The position numbers and the translations under genes were made by a program. A stretch of DNA of 64,000 bases from Trichococcus patagoniensis (GTDB lineage Bacteria > Bacillota > Bacilli > Lactobacillales > Aerococcaceae), in contig NZ_QAOM01000005.1 in NCBI RefSeq assembly GCF_003051085.1, positions 124,001-188,000 of the forward strand. Reading direction: 5' to 3'. Positions 51,169 to 61,436 of this stretch are shown here, piece after piece (the first letter of the stretch is position 1; every line of letters begins with the position of its first letter). The notes under the pieces were generated by a model. The model was not told the DNA's origin. It was given only the letters and a program-made list of their open reading frames with translations, and ran no database searches.

Positions 51169-52254
51169 ATGAAAAGAGCAAGAAATTTTTCCGCTGGTCC
51201 AGCAATACTACCAGAATCAGTCTTAGAGAAAGTACAGAGTGAAATGCTATCCTACCGAGATAGTGGCATGTCAGTTATGGAGATGAGTCACCGCTCCTCC
51301 TTGTTCGAAGAGATCATTTCAGACGCAGAGCAATTATTAAGGGAATTGATGAATATCCCTGAAGGCTATAAAGTCTTGTTCTTGCAAGGTGGCGCAAGCC
51401 TGCAGTTCTCCATGATTCCGATGAATCTTGGAAAAGGCGGCAAAGTCGGTTACATCAACTCCGGATCATGGGCTAAGAAAGCCATCTCTGAAGCTAAAAT
51501 CTTAAAAGTACCGAATATGGAAGTATTGGCTAGTTCCGAAGAGGATAATTTCACTTACATTCCTGAAATTCCGGAAACAGACGAAGCATACGATTACATC
51601 CACATCACAACAAACAACACAATCGAAGGAACGGCTTTCCAAACAATCCCTCGTTTCGTGAATGCACCGATCGTTGCCGATATGTCTTCCAACATTTTGT
51701 CCAACCGTTACGATGTCAATGACTTTGGTTTGATCTATGCTGGCGCACAAAAAAATATCGGGCCTGCAGGATTGACGATCGTGATCGTGAAAGAAGATCT
51801 GATCCAGACCGAGAATAAATTACCAAGCATGCTTGATTATCGTACACATATCAAAAATGATTCCTTATACAATACACCACCAAGCTTCTCCATCTATGTA
51901 GCAAAATTAGTCTTCGAATGGTTGAAGGATCTGGGCGGCGTGGAAGCTATGACGAAAATGAACGAAGAAAAAGCTGGCTTACTGTACCGCACAATCGAAG
52001 AATCAGACTTGTTCTCTTCCCCTGTTGCCATCAATTCCCGTTCATTGACGAATATCCCATTCGTTACCGGAAAAAAAGACTTGGATGCGAAGTTCGTCAA
52101 AGAAGCTACAGCATTAGGCTTCCTTAACTTGAAAGGCCACCGTTCCGTAGGCGGCATGCGCGCAAGTATCTACAATGCATTCCCTTATGAAGGCGTGAAA
52201 GAATTAACAGAATTTATGAAAGCTTTTGAAGCTAAAGAAGGGAAATTCAAATAA
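51169..52254 (+). CDS. serC: Phosphoserine aminotransferase
   Basis: A PLP aminotransferase forming phosphoserine from 3-phosphohydroxypyruvate and glutamate. It is 361 aa: [17 protein letters not shown] at the start, [15 protein letters not shown], the PLP Lys in [13 protein letters not shown], and [16 protein letters not shown] at the end. It overlaps serA by its stop codon (TAATG). Confidence 0.96.
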   Translation: MKRARNFSAGPAILPESVLEKVQSEMLSYRDSGMSVMEMSHRSSLFEEIISDAEQLLRELMNIPEGYKVLFLQGGASLQFSMIPMNLGKGGKVGYINSGSWAKKAISEAKILKVPNMEVLASSEEDNFTYIPEIPETDEAYDYIHITTNNTIEGTAFQTIPRFVNAPIVADMSSNILSNRYDVNDFGLIYAGAQKNIGPAGLTIVIVKEDLIQTENKLPSMLDYRTHIKNDSLYNTPPSFSIYVAKLVFEWLKDLGGVEAMTKMNEEKAGLLYRTIEESDLFSSPVAINSRSLTNIPFVTGKKDLDAKFVKEATALGFLNLKGHRSVGGMRASIYNAFPYEGVKELTEFMKAFEAKEGKFK

Positions 52255-53423
52255 TGTTCGAGATTAAAACTTACAATGCAATTGCCCCAGAAGGCTTAAA
52301 TTTACTGAACGCAGATCAATTCGTCCTTAACTCAGGCGCAAATCCTGACGGCATCATCCTGCGCAGCGAAAAACTGCATGGCATGGAATTCCCTGAAAGC
52401 CTAAAAGGCATCGCTCGTGCCGGCGCCGGCGTCAACAATGTTCCGGTTGAAGAATGTTCCGAAGCAGGCGTGGTTGTCTTCAATACGCCTGGTGCGAATG
52501 CCAATGCGGTTAAAGAACTTGTTTTGGCTGCTATGATCATGGCTGCACGTCCGATCAAAGAAGGAATGGAATGGGTCCAAACATTAAGCGGTGACGATGT
52601 CGAGAAGCAAGTCGAAAAAGGCAAAAGCCAATTCGCAGGGACAGAAATCTCCGGAAAAACATTGGGTGTCATCGGCTTGGGTGCTATCGGCGCGATGTTG
52701 GCCAATGACGGATTCCGTTTAGGCATGGAAGTCATCGGTTATGACCCATATGTTTCTGTGGAAACAGCATGGAACATCAACCGTCGTGTCCAAAAAGCCT
52801 CTTCAATCGCTGAAGTACTGGCAAAAGCAGACTACATTTCCATTCACGTACCAGTCAATGCCGAAACAAAAGGCATGGTTGATGCAGCCTTCTTGGCTCA
52901 AATGAAAGAAAATGCTGTTCTTTTGAACTTTGCCCGCGGCGAATTGGTCAACACGGCTGATATGCTGGCAGCATTGAAAGAAAAGAGCATCCGCAAATAC
53001 GTAACGGATTTCGCTGATGAAGCTTTGCTTCACAACGATGCTATCATTGTTTTGCCTCACTTAGGAGCTTCTACAGAAGAAGCTGAAGTGAATTGCGCAA
53101 TCATGGCAGCCCAAACATTGAAATACTTCTTGGAAACAGGGAACATCGTGAATTCCGTGAACTTCCCGGGAGTCGATATCGCGATGCAATCACCGATCCG
53201 TTTGACGATCATCAACAAGAACATCCCGAACATGGTCGGCCAAATTTCTTCTGGTTTGGCTAAGTACTTCATCAACATCGAAGATATCCTGAACCGCAGC
53301 CGTGGCAATTATGCCTACACTGTAATCGATATCGCCGAAACAGATCAAGCAATACTGGATGAAGTTGTCGAAAATTTCAAAAAAATCGACGGCATCGTAA
53401 ACGTCCGCATCATCAGAAAATAG
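52254..53423 (+). CDS. serA: D-3-phosphoglycerate dehydrogenase (short form)
   Basis: Oxidises 3-phosphoglycerate to 3-phosphohydroxypyruvate, opening serine synthesis from glycolysis. It is 389 aa, the short form: NAD domain with GVIGLGAIGAMLAND, substrate and catalytic Arg in LLNFARGELVN, catalytic His in VLPHLGASTEEAE, then a single C-terminal ACT domain (NYAYTVIDIAETDQAI). The order serC before serA with overlap is common in Lactobacillales. No phosphatase serB is in the window. Confidence 0.95.
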   Translation: MFEIKTYNAIAPEGLNLLNADQFVLNSGANPDGIILRSEKLHGMEFPESLKGIARAGAGVNNVPVEECSEAGVVVFNTPGANANAVKELVLAAMIMAARPIKEGMEWVQTLSGDDVEKQVEKGKSQFAGTEISGKTLGVIGLGAIGAMLANDGFRLGMEVIGYDPYVSVETAWNINRRVQKASSIAEVLAKADYISIHVPVNAETKGMVDAAFLAQMKENAVLLNFARGELVNTADMLAALKEKSIRKYVTDFADEALLHNDAIIVLPHLGASTEEAEVNCAIMAAQTLKYFLETGNIVNSVNFPGVDIAMQSPIRLTIINKNIPNMVGQISSGLAKYFINIEDILNRSRGNYAYTVIDIAETDQAILDEVVENFKKIDGIVNVRIIRK

Positions 53424-53430
53424 AGTGTGA

Positions 53431-53529
53431 TGGTTCGCGGGAGGGGATGAGCACTAAGAGGACTAACCCAAAGAGGACGTTTTTTGTCCTTGTGGGTTAG
53501 TCAACTTAGGCGGAGTCCCCTGCGAACCA
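53431..53529 (+). ncRNA. Long stem-loop of unknown class downstream of serA
   Basis: A 99-base segment folds into one long rod of 34 base pairs: TGGTTCGC/GCGAACCA (53431-53438, 53522-53529), AGGGGA/TCCCCT, CTAAG/CTTAG, GACTAACCCA/TGGGTTAGTC (53461-53470, 53493-53502), AGGAC/GTCCT and a T-rich 7-base loop. Bulges are GGG and small internal loops. No T tract follows, so it is not a simple terminator. It starts 8 bases past serA. It could be an unknown ncRNA or an mRNA-stabilising 3' structure. Confidence 0.6.
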
Positions 53530-53572
53530 GAACACGTTTACAGAGTGTGGTATCCCAATAAAAAAGCACACC

Positions 53573-53631
53573 CCAAGCGTCCAGACAGTTCCCTCGTAAA
53601 GAGGTGAGCGGGTCCGGGCGCTTTTCTTTTC
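53573..53631 (+). terminator. Branched terminator before secG
   Basis: AAGCGTCC pairs with GGGCGCTT (8 bp) around an inner CCTC/GAGG hairpin and GAC/GTC pairs, followed by TTTTCTTTTC. Together with the rod-like element it makes about 200 bases of folded RNA between serA and secG. Confidence 0.75.
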
Positions 53632-53704
53632 TGAAATTGCTAGCAAAACCATATAGTTTGTGCTAAAGTTAGTAGTAGAAAATTATTATAGGGAGGTCCA
53701 TCCT

Positions 53705-53944
53705 TTGTCATTATACGATGTACTATTAACGGCCCTGTTGGTTGTTTCTGTGCTGTTGATCATTGTTGTGCTGATGCAGCCATCAAAAACAAACGCAGCC
53801 AGCACACTTACAGGTGGAGCGGAGCAATTATTCGGTAAACAAAAGGCAAGAGGTTTTGAAGCGGTGTTGCGTCAGATCACAGTCGTTCTCGGAGCACTGT
53901 TCATCCTGATCGCCCTGGCTTTAACCTATCTATCCTCAAATTGA
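53705..53944 (+). CDS. secG: Preprotein translocase subunit SecG
   Basis: Small membrane partner of SecYE that aids translocation. It is 79 aa from TTG 53705, 8 bases after GGGAGG: two membrane helices (VLLTALLVVSVLLIIVVLM and ITVVLGALFILIALALTYL) with the conserved QPSKTNAASTLTGGAEQLFG loop between. The longer upstream frame is not used. The gene order secG, est, rnr, smpB is standard for Firmicutes. Confidence 0.94.
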   Translation: MSLYDVLLTALLVVSVLLIIVVLMQPSKTNAASTLTGGAEQLFGKQKARGFEAVLRQITVVLGALFILIALALTYLSSN

Positions 53945-53952
53945 TTTTGCAG

Positions 53953-53985
53953 GCAGAGACCAACTATCCGGTTTCTGCTTTTTTT
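53953..53985 (+). terminator. Terminator of secG
   Basis: GCAGAGACC (53953-53961) pairs with GGTTTCTGC (53970-53978); seven T follow. Confidence 0.88.
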
Positions 53986-53998
53986 AGTTAAAGAATTC

Positions 53999-54300
53999 GA
54001 ACAGACCAAAATTACCGATGAGGACCGGTTCACCGGTAATTTCTGAATCGAACAGACCGGAATTCCCGACGAGGACCGGTTCACCGGGAATTTCTGAATC
54101 GAACAGACCAAAATTCCCGACGAGGACCGGTTCACCGGTAATTTCTGAATCGAACAGACCAAAATTCCCGACGAGGGCCGGTTCACCGGGAATTTCTGAA
54201 TCGAACAGACCGGAATTCCCGACGAGGGCCGGTTCACCGGGAATTTCTGAATCGAACAGACCGGAATTCCCAACGAGGGCCGGTTCACCGGTAATTTTCG
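53999..54300. repeat. Tandem hairpin array G (6 units, exact 51-bp period)
   Basis: The linker GAACAGACC recurs at 53999, 54050, 54101, 54152, 54203 and 54254. Each hairpin is AATTCCCG/CGGGAATT or AATTACCG/CGGTAATT, with an inner CCGG-TTCA-CCGG-like fold. Unit 1 carries a compensated arm change (both arms A-T instead of C-G), while units 3 and 6 are mixed. It lies between secG and est, which are on the same strand. It leaves several frames open by chance of its length. Confidence 0.95.
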
Positions 54301-54425
54301 GAGCGGGAACGGACTTGGCCAAAATGTTTTTCCGGTGGTCAAAATTATTTATAGTCAGATTGGATATATTAGGAAAAAAGCTGTAAATACAGTAAAATGA
54401 AGATGAACGAGTTGGGAGGAATATT

Positions 54426-55184
54426 ATGAAAGCAATCAATTTACCAGAACCCTTTTTCTTCGAAGCTGGCCCGCGCGCCGTCCTTTTGCTGCATGCCTAC
54501 ACAGGCAGCGCAAATGATGTGCGTTTGTTGGGACGCTTTTTGGAACGGAACGGGTATACTGTATATGCACCGAATTTTACGGGACATGCGACCGGCCGTT
54601 TTGAGGATATCCTTGATTTGGGAGGGCCTGATGTCTGGTTGTCTGATGCGATGCGCGCAAAAGAAGAGCTGCTGGAAAAGGGCTATGATCAGCTTGCCGT
54701 ATTCGGGTTGTCAATGGGTGGCATCATGGCGACCAGGGCCATCGAAACGGGCGGATTCATAGGCGGAGGCTCCTTCAATTCACCGATCATCAGTTTTGAG
54801 GAATCGCGGGTGCCGATCAGTTTTATGCATTTCGCCAAGATGTCGAAAAAGAAACTCGGCATGGCAAATTTGGAAATCGAGCATGAATTGGCATTGATGA
54901 AGCCTAAATTGAATGCCCAGCTTGCCCAATTGGATGAGTTTACGGAACTGATCAAAGCGAATCTGGCCGAAATCGCCGTTCCCTATTACATCGCGCAGTC
55001 CGGCAGGGATGAATTGATCAGCGCCGACTGTGGAAAATTATTGGCGGATCGCCTCGTGGACGCTGAAGTGGATTATCATTTCTTCCCGGAAGCAACGCAT
55101 GTCATCACCGTGGGGAAAGACAGAAACGTATTCGAAGAAACAGTCTTGGCATTTTTGAACCGACTAAATTGGAATGAGGGATAA
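54426..55184 (+). CDS. est: Carboxylesterase (Est30-like alpha/beta hydrolase)
   Basis: A cytoplasmic serine esterase of short-chain esters, similar to Geobacillus Est30. It is 252 aa: AVLLLHAYTGSANDVRLLG oxyanion-loop region, nucleophile Ser in VFGLSMGGIMAT, acid in QSGRDELIS and His in EATHVITVGKDR. ATG 54426 follows TTGGGAGG. The rnr start is 2 bases after its stop, so the two are translated as a pair. The physiological substrate is unknown. Confidence 0.9.
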   Translation: MKAINLPEPFFFEAGPRAVLLLHAYTGSANDVRLLGRFLERNGYTVYAPNFTGHATGRFEDILDLGGPDVWLSDAMRAKEELLEKGYDQLAVFGLSMGGIMATRAIETGGFIGGGSFNSPIISFEESRVPISFMHFAKMSKKKLGMANLEIEHELALMKPKLNAQLAQLDEFTELIKANLAEIAVPYYIAQSGRDELISADCGKLLADRLVDAEVDYHFFPEATHVITVGKDRNVFEETVLAFLNRLNWNEG

Positions 55185-55186
55185 GT

Positions 55187-57553
55187 ATGAGAAAGATAGA
55201 TCAGATCCAAATTGACGTTCTTGCCTATTTTCAGGAGCATGCCGCAAAGAGCATGACGTTGAAGGAAGTAAGTGAAGCGTTGGGCTACACGGAATCCGAA
55301 GAATTCAAAGCATTGGTCAAAGTATTTGCACAGTTGGAAGAAAGAGGCATCCTGTTGCTGAACAAGACCGGACAATTCCGTCTGAAGGTGCAAGGCGCCA
55401 CTTTGACAGGTACTTTCCGCAGCAATGACCGCGGCTTCGGCTTTGTGACGGTCGATCCGAACGAGAGTGACCTTTTTGTCCCGCGCGGCAAAACCGGAAG
55501 CGCGATGGACGGCGATACCGTCGAGTTGAAGATCACCCGCGAGGCGGAGCCTTGGAATGACAAAGGAGTCGAAGCCGAGGTAACGGCTGTTCTGACGCGT
55601 AAATCGAATCAGGTAGTAGGCGAATTTGTTCCTTACGATTCCGATCGCCGTGAAGAGACCGGTTTCTTGGGATTCGTTGTTCCGCGGGATACGAAAATCA
55701 ACAGTATCGTTGTCTACATCAAACCGGAAGGCATCCATCCTGTTGAAGGCAGTGTCTGTCTGGTGGAAATCACCAGCTATCCGACACCGCAGAATCCAGT
55801 CAAGATGGAAGGGATGGTCACGAAAGAAATTGGCCACAAGGATGCACCGGGCGTCGATATTCTTGCCATTCTTTATAAGTTCGGCATTCCTTCCGAATTC
55901 CCGGAAGATGTGTTGGCCCAGGCTGAAAGCATTCCTTTGGAGATTCCGGCAGAGGCGTTGGAAGGCAGACGGGATTTGCGTTCGGAACAGATCGTCACGA
56001 TCGATGGCGCTGATGCCAAAGACTTGGATGATGCGATTTCCCTGAAACGACTCGATAATGGCAATTATCTGCTGGGCGTGCATATCGCGGATGTTTCCTA
56101 TTATGTGACAGAGAATTCCCCGATCGATCGCGAAGCCTATGAACGCGGCACCAGCGTCTATTTGACGGACCGGGTCGTGCCGATGTTGCCTCAGAAATTA
56201 TCCAACGGCATCTGTTCGTTGTTGCCGCATGAAGACCGTTTGACGCTGTCTTGTGAAATGGAATTGGATGCGGATGGGGAAGTGGTTGCCTATGATATTT
56301 TCCCGAGCATCATCGAATCCAAACAACGGATGACCTATTCAGATGTCAATGCGATTTTGACGGACCACGACAAGAAACTGCGCGAAAAATACAGCGATTT
56401 CGTGTCGATGTTCGAGGAAATGGGCATCCTGCATGAGATCCTCCTGAAGAAACGCCAAAAACGCGGCGCCATCGATTTCGAATCCGATGAAGCGAAAATC
56501 ATTGTGGATGAGAATGGGCACCCGTTGGACATTTATGTGACGGATCGTGGTGTCGGGGAGCGCCTGATCGAATCCTTCATGTTGAGCGCGAATGAAACAA
56601 TCGCCCATCATTTCACGAAGGCAAATCTGCCTTTCATCTACCGGATCCATGATCAACCGGACCCGACTAAAATGATGCGCTTCCTTGAATTCGTGACGAC
56701 ATTCGGTATTCTGGTGAGCGGCACGCATGAAAACATCAAGCCGAAGCAATTGCAGGCCGTTTTGGCGAAAGTCAAGGACGAACCATACGAAGCCGTTGTT
56801 TCGACCACGCTGTTGCGCAGCATGCAGCAAGCGAAGTATGACGCTGTACCGGTCGGCCACTATGGCTTGGCTGCGAAAGATTATACCCATTTCACTTCAC
56901 CGATCAGAAGATATCCCGATTTGATCGTCCACCGCCTGATCCGCACGTATGGAAAAGGCATCGTCGAGCCCAAAGTGGTTGAGAAATGGAAAGGCCAATT
57001 GCCTGATATCGCCGTTCAGAGTTCGCAGATGGAACGCCGCTCGGTTGATGCGGAACGCGAAACCGAATCGCTCAAGAAGGCAGAGTTCATGATGGACAAA
57101 ATCGGTCAAGAGTTCGAGGGCGTCATCAGCTCCGTCACGAAATTCGGCATCTTTGTACAGTTGCCTAACACAGTAGAGGGTCTCGTGCACATCTCGAAAA
57201 TGACTGAAGATTATTTCAACTATATCGAAAGCCATCTGCTTCTGATGGGTGAGCGCACCGGTGTCATCTATCGTATCGGCCAAAAGGTCAAAATAAAAGT
57301 AGAAAATTCGGATCCTGTCACGCGCGCTATCGATTTCTCGCTGGTCATCGACAAGGAAAAGACCCAGAGCCAGAGCGACCTGGATCTGGTCAAGCAGATC
57401 CGCTCGAAGATTCCGAAGGGCAAAAAACGGAAACCGGGCCAATCCGATCGCGACAGCGGACCGCGCAAAAAGACCGAAAAAGGAAAAGAGCCGTTCTATT
57501 CCCGTCCAGGCAAAAAAGCCAAAGGGAAAAAGGAAAGAGGCAAAAAGAAGTAA
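55187..57553 (+). CDS. rnr: Ribonuclease R
   Basis: A processive 3'-5' exoribonuclease that degrades structured RNA and, with SmpB/tmRNA, non-stop mRNA. It is 788 aa: N-terminal helix-turn-helix, two cold-shock-like domains (GTFRSNDRGFGFVTVD), the RNB catalytic domain with DAKDLDDAISL, PIDREAYERGTSVYL and FTSPIRRYPDLIVH, an S1 domain (GVISSVTKFGIFVQL) and a strongly basic tail ending KKERGKKK. It is directly followed by smpB. Confidence 0.96.
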   Translation: MRKIDQIQIDVLAYFQEHAAKSMTLKEVSEALGYTESEEFKALVKVFAQLEERGILLLNKTGQFRLKVQGATLTGTFRSNDRGFGFVTVDPNESDLFVPRGKTGSAMDGDTVELKITREAEPWNDKGVEAEVTAVLTRKSNQVVGEFVPYDSDRREETGFLGFVVPRDTKINSIVVYIKPEGIHPVEGSVCLVEITSYPTPQNPVKMEGMVTKEIGHKDAPGVDILAILYKFGIPSEFPEDVLAQAESIPLEIPAEALEGRRDLRSEQIVTIDGADAKDLDDAISLKRLDNGNYLLGVHIADVSYYVTENSPIDREAYERGTSVYLTDRVVPMLPQKLSNGICSLLPHEDRLTLSCEMELDADGEVVAYDIFPSIIESKQRMTYSDVNAILTDHDKKLREKYSDFVSMFEEMGILHEILLKKRQKRGAIDFESDEAKIIVDENGHPLDIYVTDRGVGERLIESFMLSANETIAHHFTKANLPFIYRIHDQPDPTKMMRFLEFVTTFGILVSGTHENIKPKQLQAVLAKVKDEPYEAVVSTTLLRSMQQAKYDAVPVGHYGLAAKDYTHFTSPIRRYPDLIVHRLIRTYGKGIVEPKVVEKWKGQLPDIAVQSSQMERRSVDAERETESLKKAEFMMDKIGQEFEGVISSVTKFGIFVQLPNTVEGLVHISKMTEDYFNYIESHLLLMGERTGVIYRIGQKVKIKVENSDPVTRAIDFSLVIDKEKTQSQSDLDLVKQIRSKIPKGKKRKPGQSDRDSGPRKKTEKGKEPFYSRPGKKAKGKKERGKKK

Positions 57554-57578
57554 GCTAACGAAATGAAGGTGTCCGACT

Positions 57579-58037
57579 ATGCCAAAAGGCGAAGGAAAAG
57601 TTTTAGCGCAGAACAGAAAAGCCAGCCATGATTACATCATCCTCGACACGATAGAAGCCGGGATGGTGCTGACGGGAACGGAAATCAAATCCGTCCGCAA
57701 AGCGAAAATCAACCTGAAGGACGGCTACGCAAGCATCCGGAACGGGGAAGTATTCCTGCAGAATGTGCATATCAGCCCTTTCGAACAGGGCAATATCTTC
57801 AACCATGATCCGCTGCGCACAAGGAAATTATTGCTGCATAAGAAGCAGATCAAGTACCTGATCGAGGAGACGAAGACGACCGGTGTTACATTGGTACCAT
57901 TGCGAGTCTACCTCAAGAATGGTGTCGCGAAAGTGCTCATCGGACTCGCAAAAGGGAAGAAGAGCTACGACAAGCGTGATGCATTGAAGCAGAAAGATAT
58001 GAAGCGCGAAATCGACAGAGCGATGAAAGAAAGATAA
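57579..58037 (+). CDS. smpB: SsrA-binding protein SmpB
   Basis: Binds tmRNA and brings it to stalled ribosomes. It is 152 aa: [53 protein letters not shown] and the C-terminal tail [20 protein letters not shown] that enters the mRNA channel. ATG 57579 lies 25 bases after the rnr stop. The tmRNA gene itself is not in this window. Confidence 0.96.
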   Translation: MPKGEGKVLAQNRKASHDYIILDTIEAGMVLTGTEIKSVRKAKINLKDGYASIRNGEVFLQNVHISPFEQGNIFNHDPLRTRKLLLHKKQIKYLIEETKTTGVTLVPLRVYLKNGVAKVLIGLAKGKKSYDKRDALKQKDMKREIDRAMKER

Positions 58038-58051
58038 ATATTAACTTGCGC

Positions 58052-58097
58052 AAAAAACGCGCCTGCATTCCTGATGGAGTGCAGGCGCGTTTTTGGG
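58052..58097 (+). terminator. Terminator of the est-rnr-smpB unit
   Basis: A stem of about 17 bp (AAAACGCGCCTGCA and its complement, extended inward by TTC/GAG) with a 6-base loop and T5. Confidence 0.92.
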
Positions 58098-58135
58098 GTT
58101 TTGGCGTCTGGCGGTAGGTTAACGGTTAACGGCAG

Positions 58136-58265
58136 CTCCGGTGAAGTCGCCCTTCGCCGGAGGAGACCGGCGAAATCCACATCCACCTCCGACGAGGCAT
58201 GCTTCGCCGGAGGAACGGAACCCGTTACCGTTGTCAGCTCCTGTCAGACTGCCGCTCACCGGAGA
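58136..58265. repeat. Tandem hairpin array H (3 units, 51-bp period)
   Basis: Left arms start at 58136 (CTCCGGTGA), 58187 (CTCCGACGA) and 58238 (CTCCTGTCA). Right arms are TCGCCGGAG, TCGCCGGAG and CACCGGAG. It lies between smpB and fbp and is of the same sequence type as arrays B, C and F. The rest of 58266-58485 shows AT-rich DNA with no clear promoter. Confidence 0.85.
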
Positions 58266-58485
58266 AGGCCCCCCTCGGCTTGACCGAAGCAAGCCAACGC
58301 GGGTGTACATAGTCTAAGTTGTGACTAATTGTGTAACTTTTGCATCTTGTCTATCATTTTTTTTTAATTCAAGCTATGATAGAAGTAATCATCTTGTCAC
58401 AAAAAATAAAGATAATCCTGTGAGCAGCGTTTGTCTTACGGGGTTCCGTTCTGAGTGAATTGAAAAAAGTAGGGGTGTAATTGTA

Positions 58486-60471
58486 ATGATAACGAAAGAC
58501 AAGTATCTTCGATTGCTGGCAAAAGAATATCCGACAGCAGCAAAAACAGTAACCGAAATCATCAACTTGGAAGCCATCATGAACTTGCCGAAAGCAACCG
58601 AGCACTTCATCAGCGACTTGCATGGGGAATATGACGCTGTGCAACATGTACTCAGGAATGGATCCGGAAACGTCAAAGAAAAGATCCGCGAGATTTTTCA
58701 AGGGAGATTGAGCACCCGCGAGATGAACCAGCTTGCGACGATCGTCTACTACCCGGAAGACAAAATCGATATGATCGTGGACAGCCTGGATTCCGAAGAG
58801 GAAATCAATGAATTCTACTCATTGACCTTGTTGCGCATCACGGAACTTTGCGCGTTCACTGTTTCAAAATACACGCGCTCGAAAGTCAGAAAAGCGATCC
58901 CGGCCGACTATGCTTATATCATCGAGGAGCTGCTCTTCAAAGACACAATCATGACCAACAAAGAGGATTATTACGAAAAGATCATCAAAACCGTCATCTC
59001 CTTGGACCGCGCTACGGAATTGATCGCCGCCATTTCGCATGTCATCCAACGTCTGGTAGTCGATCACCTGCATATCGTCGGGGATATCTACGACAGAGGT
59101 CCGTTTCCGGACAAAATCATCGACACCTTCATGGATGGACACGAGCTGGATATCCAATGGGGCAACCATGATGTCCTCTGGATGGGCGCCGCGAGCGGCT
59201 CGGCAGCCTGTATGGCCAACGTCATCCGTATCAGTGCCCGCTACAACAACCTTGAGATCATCGAGGATGCTTATGGGATCTCTTTGCGTCCGCTGATTAC
59301 GTTCGCGGAAATGATCTACAAAGAGGACCGCTACGAACCGTTCATGCCGAAAATCAACACCGAAGACGAAAGTAAAATCTTCCCGGAAGAGATCCGTCAG
59401 ATTGCCAAAATGAACCAAGCCATTTCGATCATCCAATTCAAGCTCGAAGGTGAAATCATCAGACGCCATCCGGAATTTGACATGGCTGACCGCTTGTCGT
59501 TGAACTTCATCGATTATGAGAAGGGAACGGTAACGTTGGAAGGTAAGGAATATCCCTTGCTTTGCGATTATTTTCCGACCGTAGATCCCTCAGATCCTTA
59601 CCGCTTGACCGAGGAGGAAAAGCTGGTTGTCGAAAGGCTCCTGACAGGGTTCCTGAATTCGGAAAGACTGCAGAAGCATGTCCAATTCCTTTTCAGCAAA
59701 GGCAGTCTGTATTTGAGCTACAACGACAATCTCTTGTTCCACGGCTGTGTGCCGCTGAATCCGGACGGCAGCTTCATGGAGATGGCAATCGCTAACGTCA
59801 AGTACCGCGGCAAAGCCCTCCTGGACAAATACGAAGAAGTGTTGCGCAGAGGCTATCTGAACCGCGAAGCGGCCAAACACAATACCCGCAGCCTGGATTT
59901 GATCTGGTATCTGTGGGAAGGCAAAGCGTCGTCCCTGTTCGGCAAGGATAAGATGACGACATTCGAGCGCCTTTATTGTGCCGACAAAGAAACCCATGTC
60001 GAGAAGAAGAATTTGTATTACGAGCAACGCGATAATGTGGAACTATCCTACAAAATATTGAAGGAATTCGGCCTGGACCCAACTAAAGGCCATATCATCA
60101 ATGGCCATACGCCCGTCCAAGAAAAGATCGGCGAGAATCCTTTGAAGGCGGACGGCAAACTGATCGTCATCGACGGGGGCTTCTCGAAAGCCTACCAGAA
60201 TACGACAGGGCTGGCCGGCTATACACTGCTGTACAACTCCTTCGGGATGCAGCTGGTTTCGCATCAGCCATTCACATCCCGACAGGATGCCATCGAGAAC
60301 GAAAAGGATATCGTTTCGACCCGACGCATCGTCGACAAGGAATTGGAGCGCAAAACAGTAAGGCAGACGGATGTCGGCAAGAAGCTGACCCAACAAGTCA
60401 TCGACCTGCAGCAACTGCTGCGCGCCTACAAATCCGGCGAAATTGTGGAAGATCTGCTCAGCGACAAATAG
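58486..60471 (+). CDS. fbp: Fructose-1,6-bisphosphatase class III
   Basis: Gluconeogenic hydrolysis of fructose-1,6-bisphosphate by the Firmicutes-type calcineurin-like enzyme. It is 661 aa: [20 protein letters not shown] and [19 protein letters not shown] hold the metal ligands, then [14 protein letters not shown] and [22 protein letters not shown] 58486 follows AGGGGTG. It permits growth on non-sugar carbon and may feed the glg operon. No cre site was seen near it. Confidence 0.95.
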   Translation: MITKDKYLRLLAKEYPTAAKTVTEIINLEAIMNLPKATEHFISDLHGEYDAVQHVLRNGSGNVKEKIREIFQGRLSTREMNQLATIVYYPEDKIDMIVDSLDSEEEINEFYSLTLLRITELCAFTVSKYTRSKVRKAIPADYAYIIEELLFKDTIMTNKEDYYEKIIKTVISLDRATELIAAISHVIQRLVVDHLHIVGDIYDRGPFPDKIIDTFMDGHELDIQWGNHDVLWMGAASGSAACMANVIRISARYNNLEIIEDAYGISLRPLITFAEMIYKEDRYEPFMPKINTEDESKIFPEEIRQIAKMNQAISIIQFKLEGEIIRRHPEFDMADRLSLNFIDYEKGTVTLEGKEYPLLCDYFPTVDPSDPYRLTEEEKLVVERLLTGFLNSERLQKHVQFLFSKGSLYLSYNDNLLFHGCVPLNPDGSFMEMAIANVKYRGKALLDKYEEVLRRGYLNREAAKHNTRSLDLIWYLWEGKASSLFGKDKMTTFERLYCADKETHVEKKNLYYEQRDNVELSYKILKEFGLDPTKGHIINGHTPVQEKIGENPLKADGKLIVIDGGFSKAYQNTTGLAGYTLLYNSFGMQLVSHQPFTSRQDAIENEKDIVSTRRIVDKELERKTVRQTDVGKKLTQQVIDLQQLLRAYKSGEIVEDLLSDK

Positions 60472-60571
60472 TTGCATGAAAATAGATGCAATCAGCCGCC
60501 GGAATTGTTAAGATAAGAGAAGGAAAGCAAGTATCCTAATGCGAAAGTAGCTTGAGAGAGGCGGGTTAACC

Positions 60572-61324
60572 TTGAAAAAGGGAGTAACGTTTTATTTTAT
60601 GCGACACGGAGAAACTTATCTTAATAAATACAATCGGATGCAAGGCTGGTCCGACACACCATTGACGCCCAGAGGCAGACGCGACGTCATGAGAAGCGGA
60701 GCAGGATTGGGCGATGTCAAGTTCGATGCGGTCTACTGCAGCGACTTGAGGCGGACATTTGAAACTGCACAGATCATTTTGAAAGAAAACCAGCATGCCG
60801 ATCACTTGAAAGTAGTAGCGATGCCTGAATTCAGAGAGATATTCTTTGGCTCTTTTGAAGGACTGGATGCGAGTGAAACCTGGGGAAACCTGAATAAATT
60901 TCTGGGAAGCGCGAATGGTGAGCCGAATTATGATGCCCACCGCTCGGTCATCGAAGAGCTGAACGGATTGAAAGAAATGGATCCTTACCACGAAGCCGAA
61001 GATTACATGACTTTCTGGCTACGCGTCGAACGCGGCTTGATCAAACTGATCAGGGAGCACCGTGATTCCGAAAGAAACATTCTGATTGTTTCCCACGGGA
61101 TGACGATCCGCAACATGATCCATGCCGTCATTCCTGATTTCTCGATCGACCGCCATCTGGATAATGCCAGCATTTCGGTCGTCCGCTATGAGGATGGCTT
61201 CTATCACTTGGACCTCTACAACGGCACCGACCATTTTGTCGATGACTTCACGCCTGGCGATGAGCAGGAACCGGAAGTCCATAAAGTGACGCCTGCCGAT
61301 AAAGTCGAAGAGGATGTCAAATAA
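60572..61324 (+). CDS. Histidine phosphatase family protein (phosphoglycerate mutase-like)
   Basis: A branch-1 histidine phosphatase of 250 aa. The phosphorylated His lies in FYFMRHGETYLNKYNRMQGW, and SDLRRTFETAQIIL and LIVSHGMTIRNMIH complete the active site. The acidic C-terminal tail (EQEPEVHKVTPADKVEEDVK) is unusual. The substrate is unknown; it is not the glycolytic mutase because gpmI is present at 48 kb. TTG 60572 follows AGAGG at about 10 bases. Confidence 0.87.
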   Translation: MKKGVTFYFMRHGETYLNKYNRMQGWSDTPLTPRGRRDVMRSGAGLGDVKFDAVYCSDLRRTFETAQIILKENQHADHLKVVAMPEFREIFFGSFEGLDASETWGNLNKFLGSANGEPNYDAHRSVIEELNGLKEMDPYHEAEDYMTFWLRVERGLIKLIREHRDSERNILIVSHGMTIRNMIHAVIPDFSIDRHLDNASISVVRYEDGFYHLDLYNGTDHFVDDFTPGDEQEPEVHKVTPADKVEEDVK

Positions 61325-61337
61325 ATTGTGCATAATG

Positions 61338-61375
61338 CCCTTGGAACAAAACCTTTTGTTTCCAAGGGTTTTTCT
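61338..61375 (+). terminator. Terminator of the histidine phosphatase gene
   Basis: CCCTTGGAACAAAA pairs with TTTTGTTTCCAAGGG (one bulge), followed by TTTTT. Confidence 0.9.
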
Positions 61376-61436
61376 GTATTTTAGAGTCAGAAACAATTAA
61401 AAATCACATCTTTTTTTCCTTTTTGGGAAATATTTA

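Noticed and set aside
53926-54439. Plus and minus open frames across array G, with a 17-residue peptide repeat
   Set aside because: A 51-bp unit keeps frame by arithmetic (17 codons). There is no start signal, and the same DNA is open on both strands.
55076-56083. 335-codon minus-strand frame inside rnr
   Set aside because: It lies wholly antisense to a well-supported ribonuclease R and has no recognisable domain or RBS.
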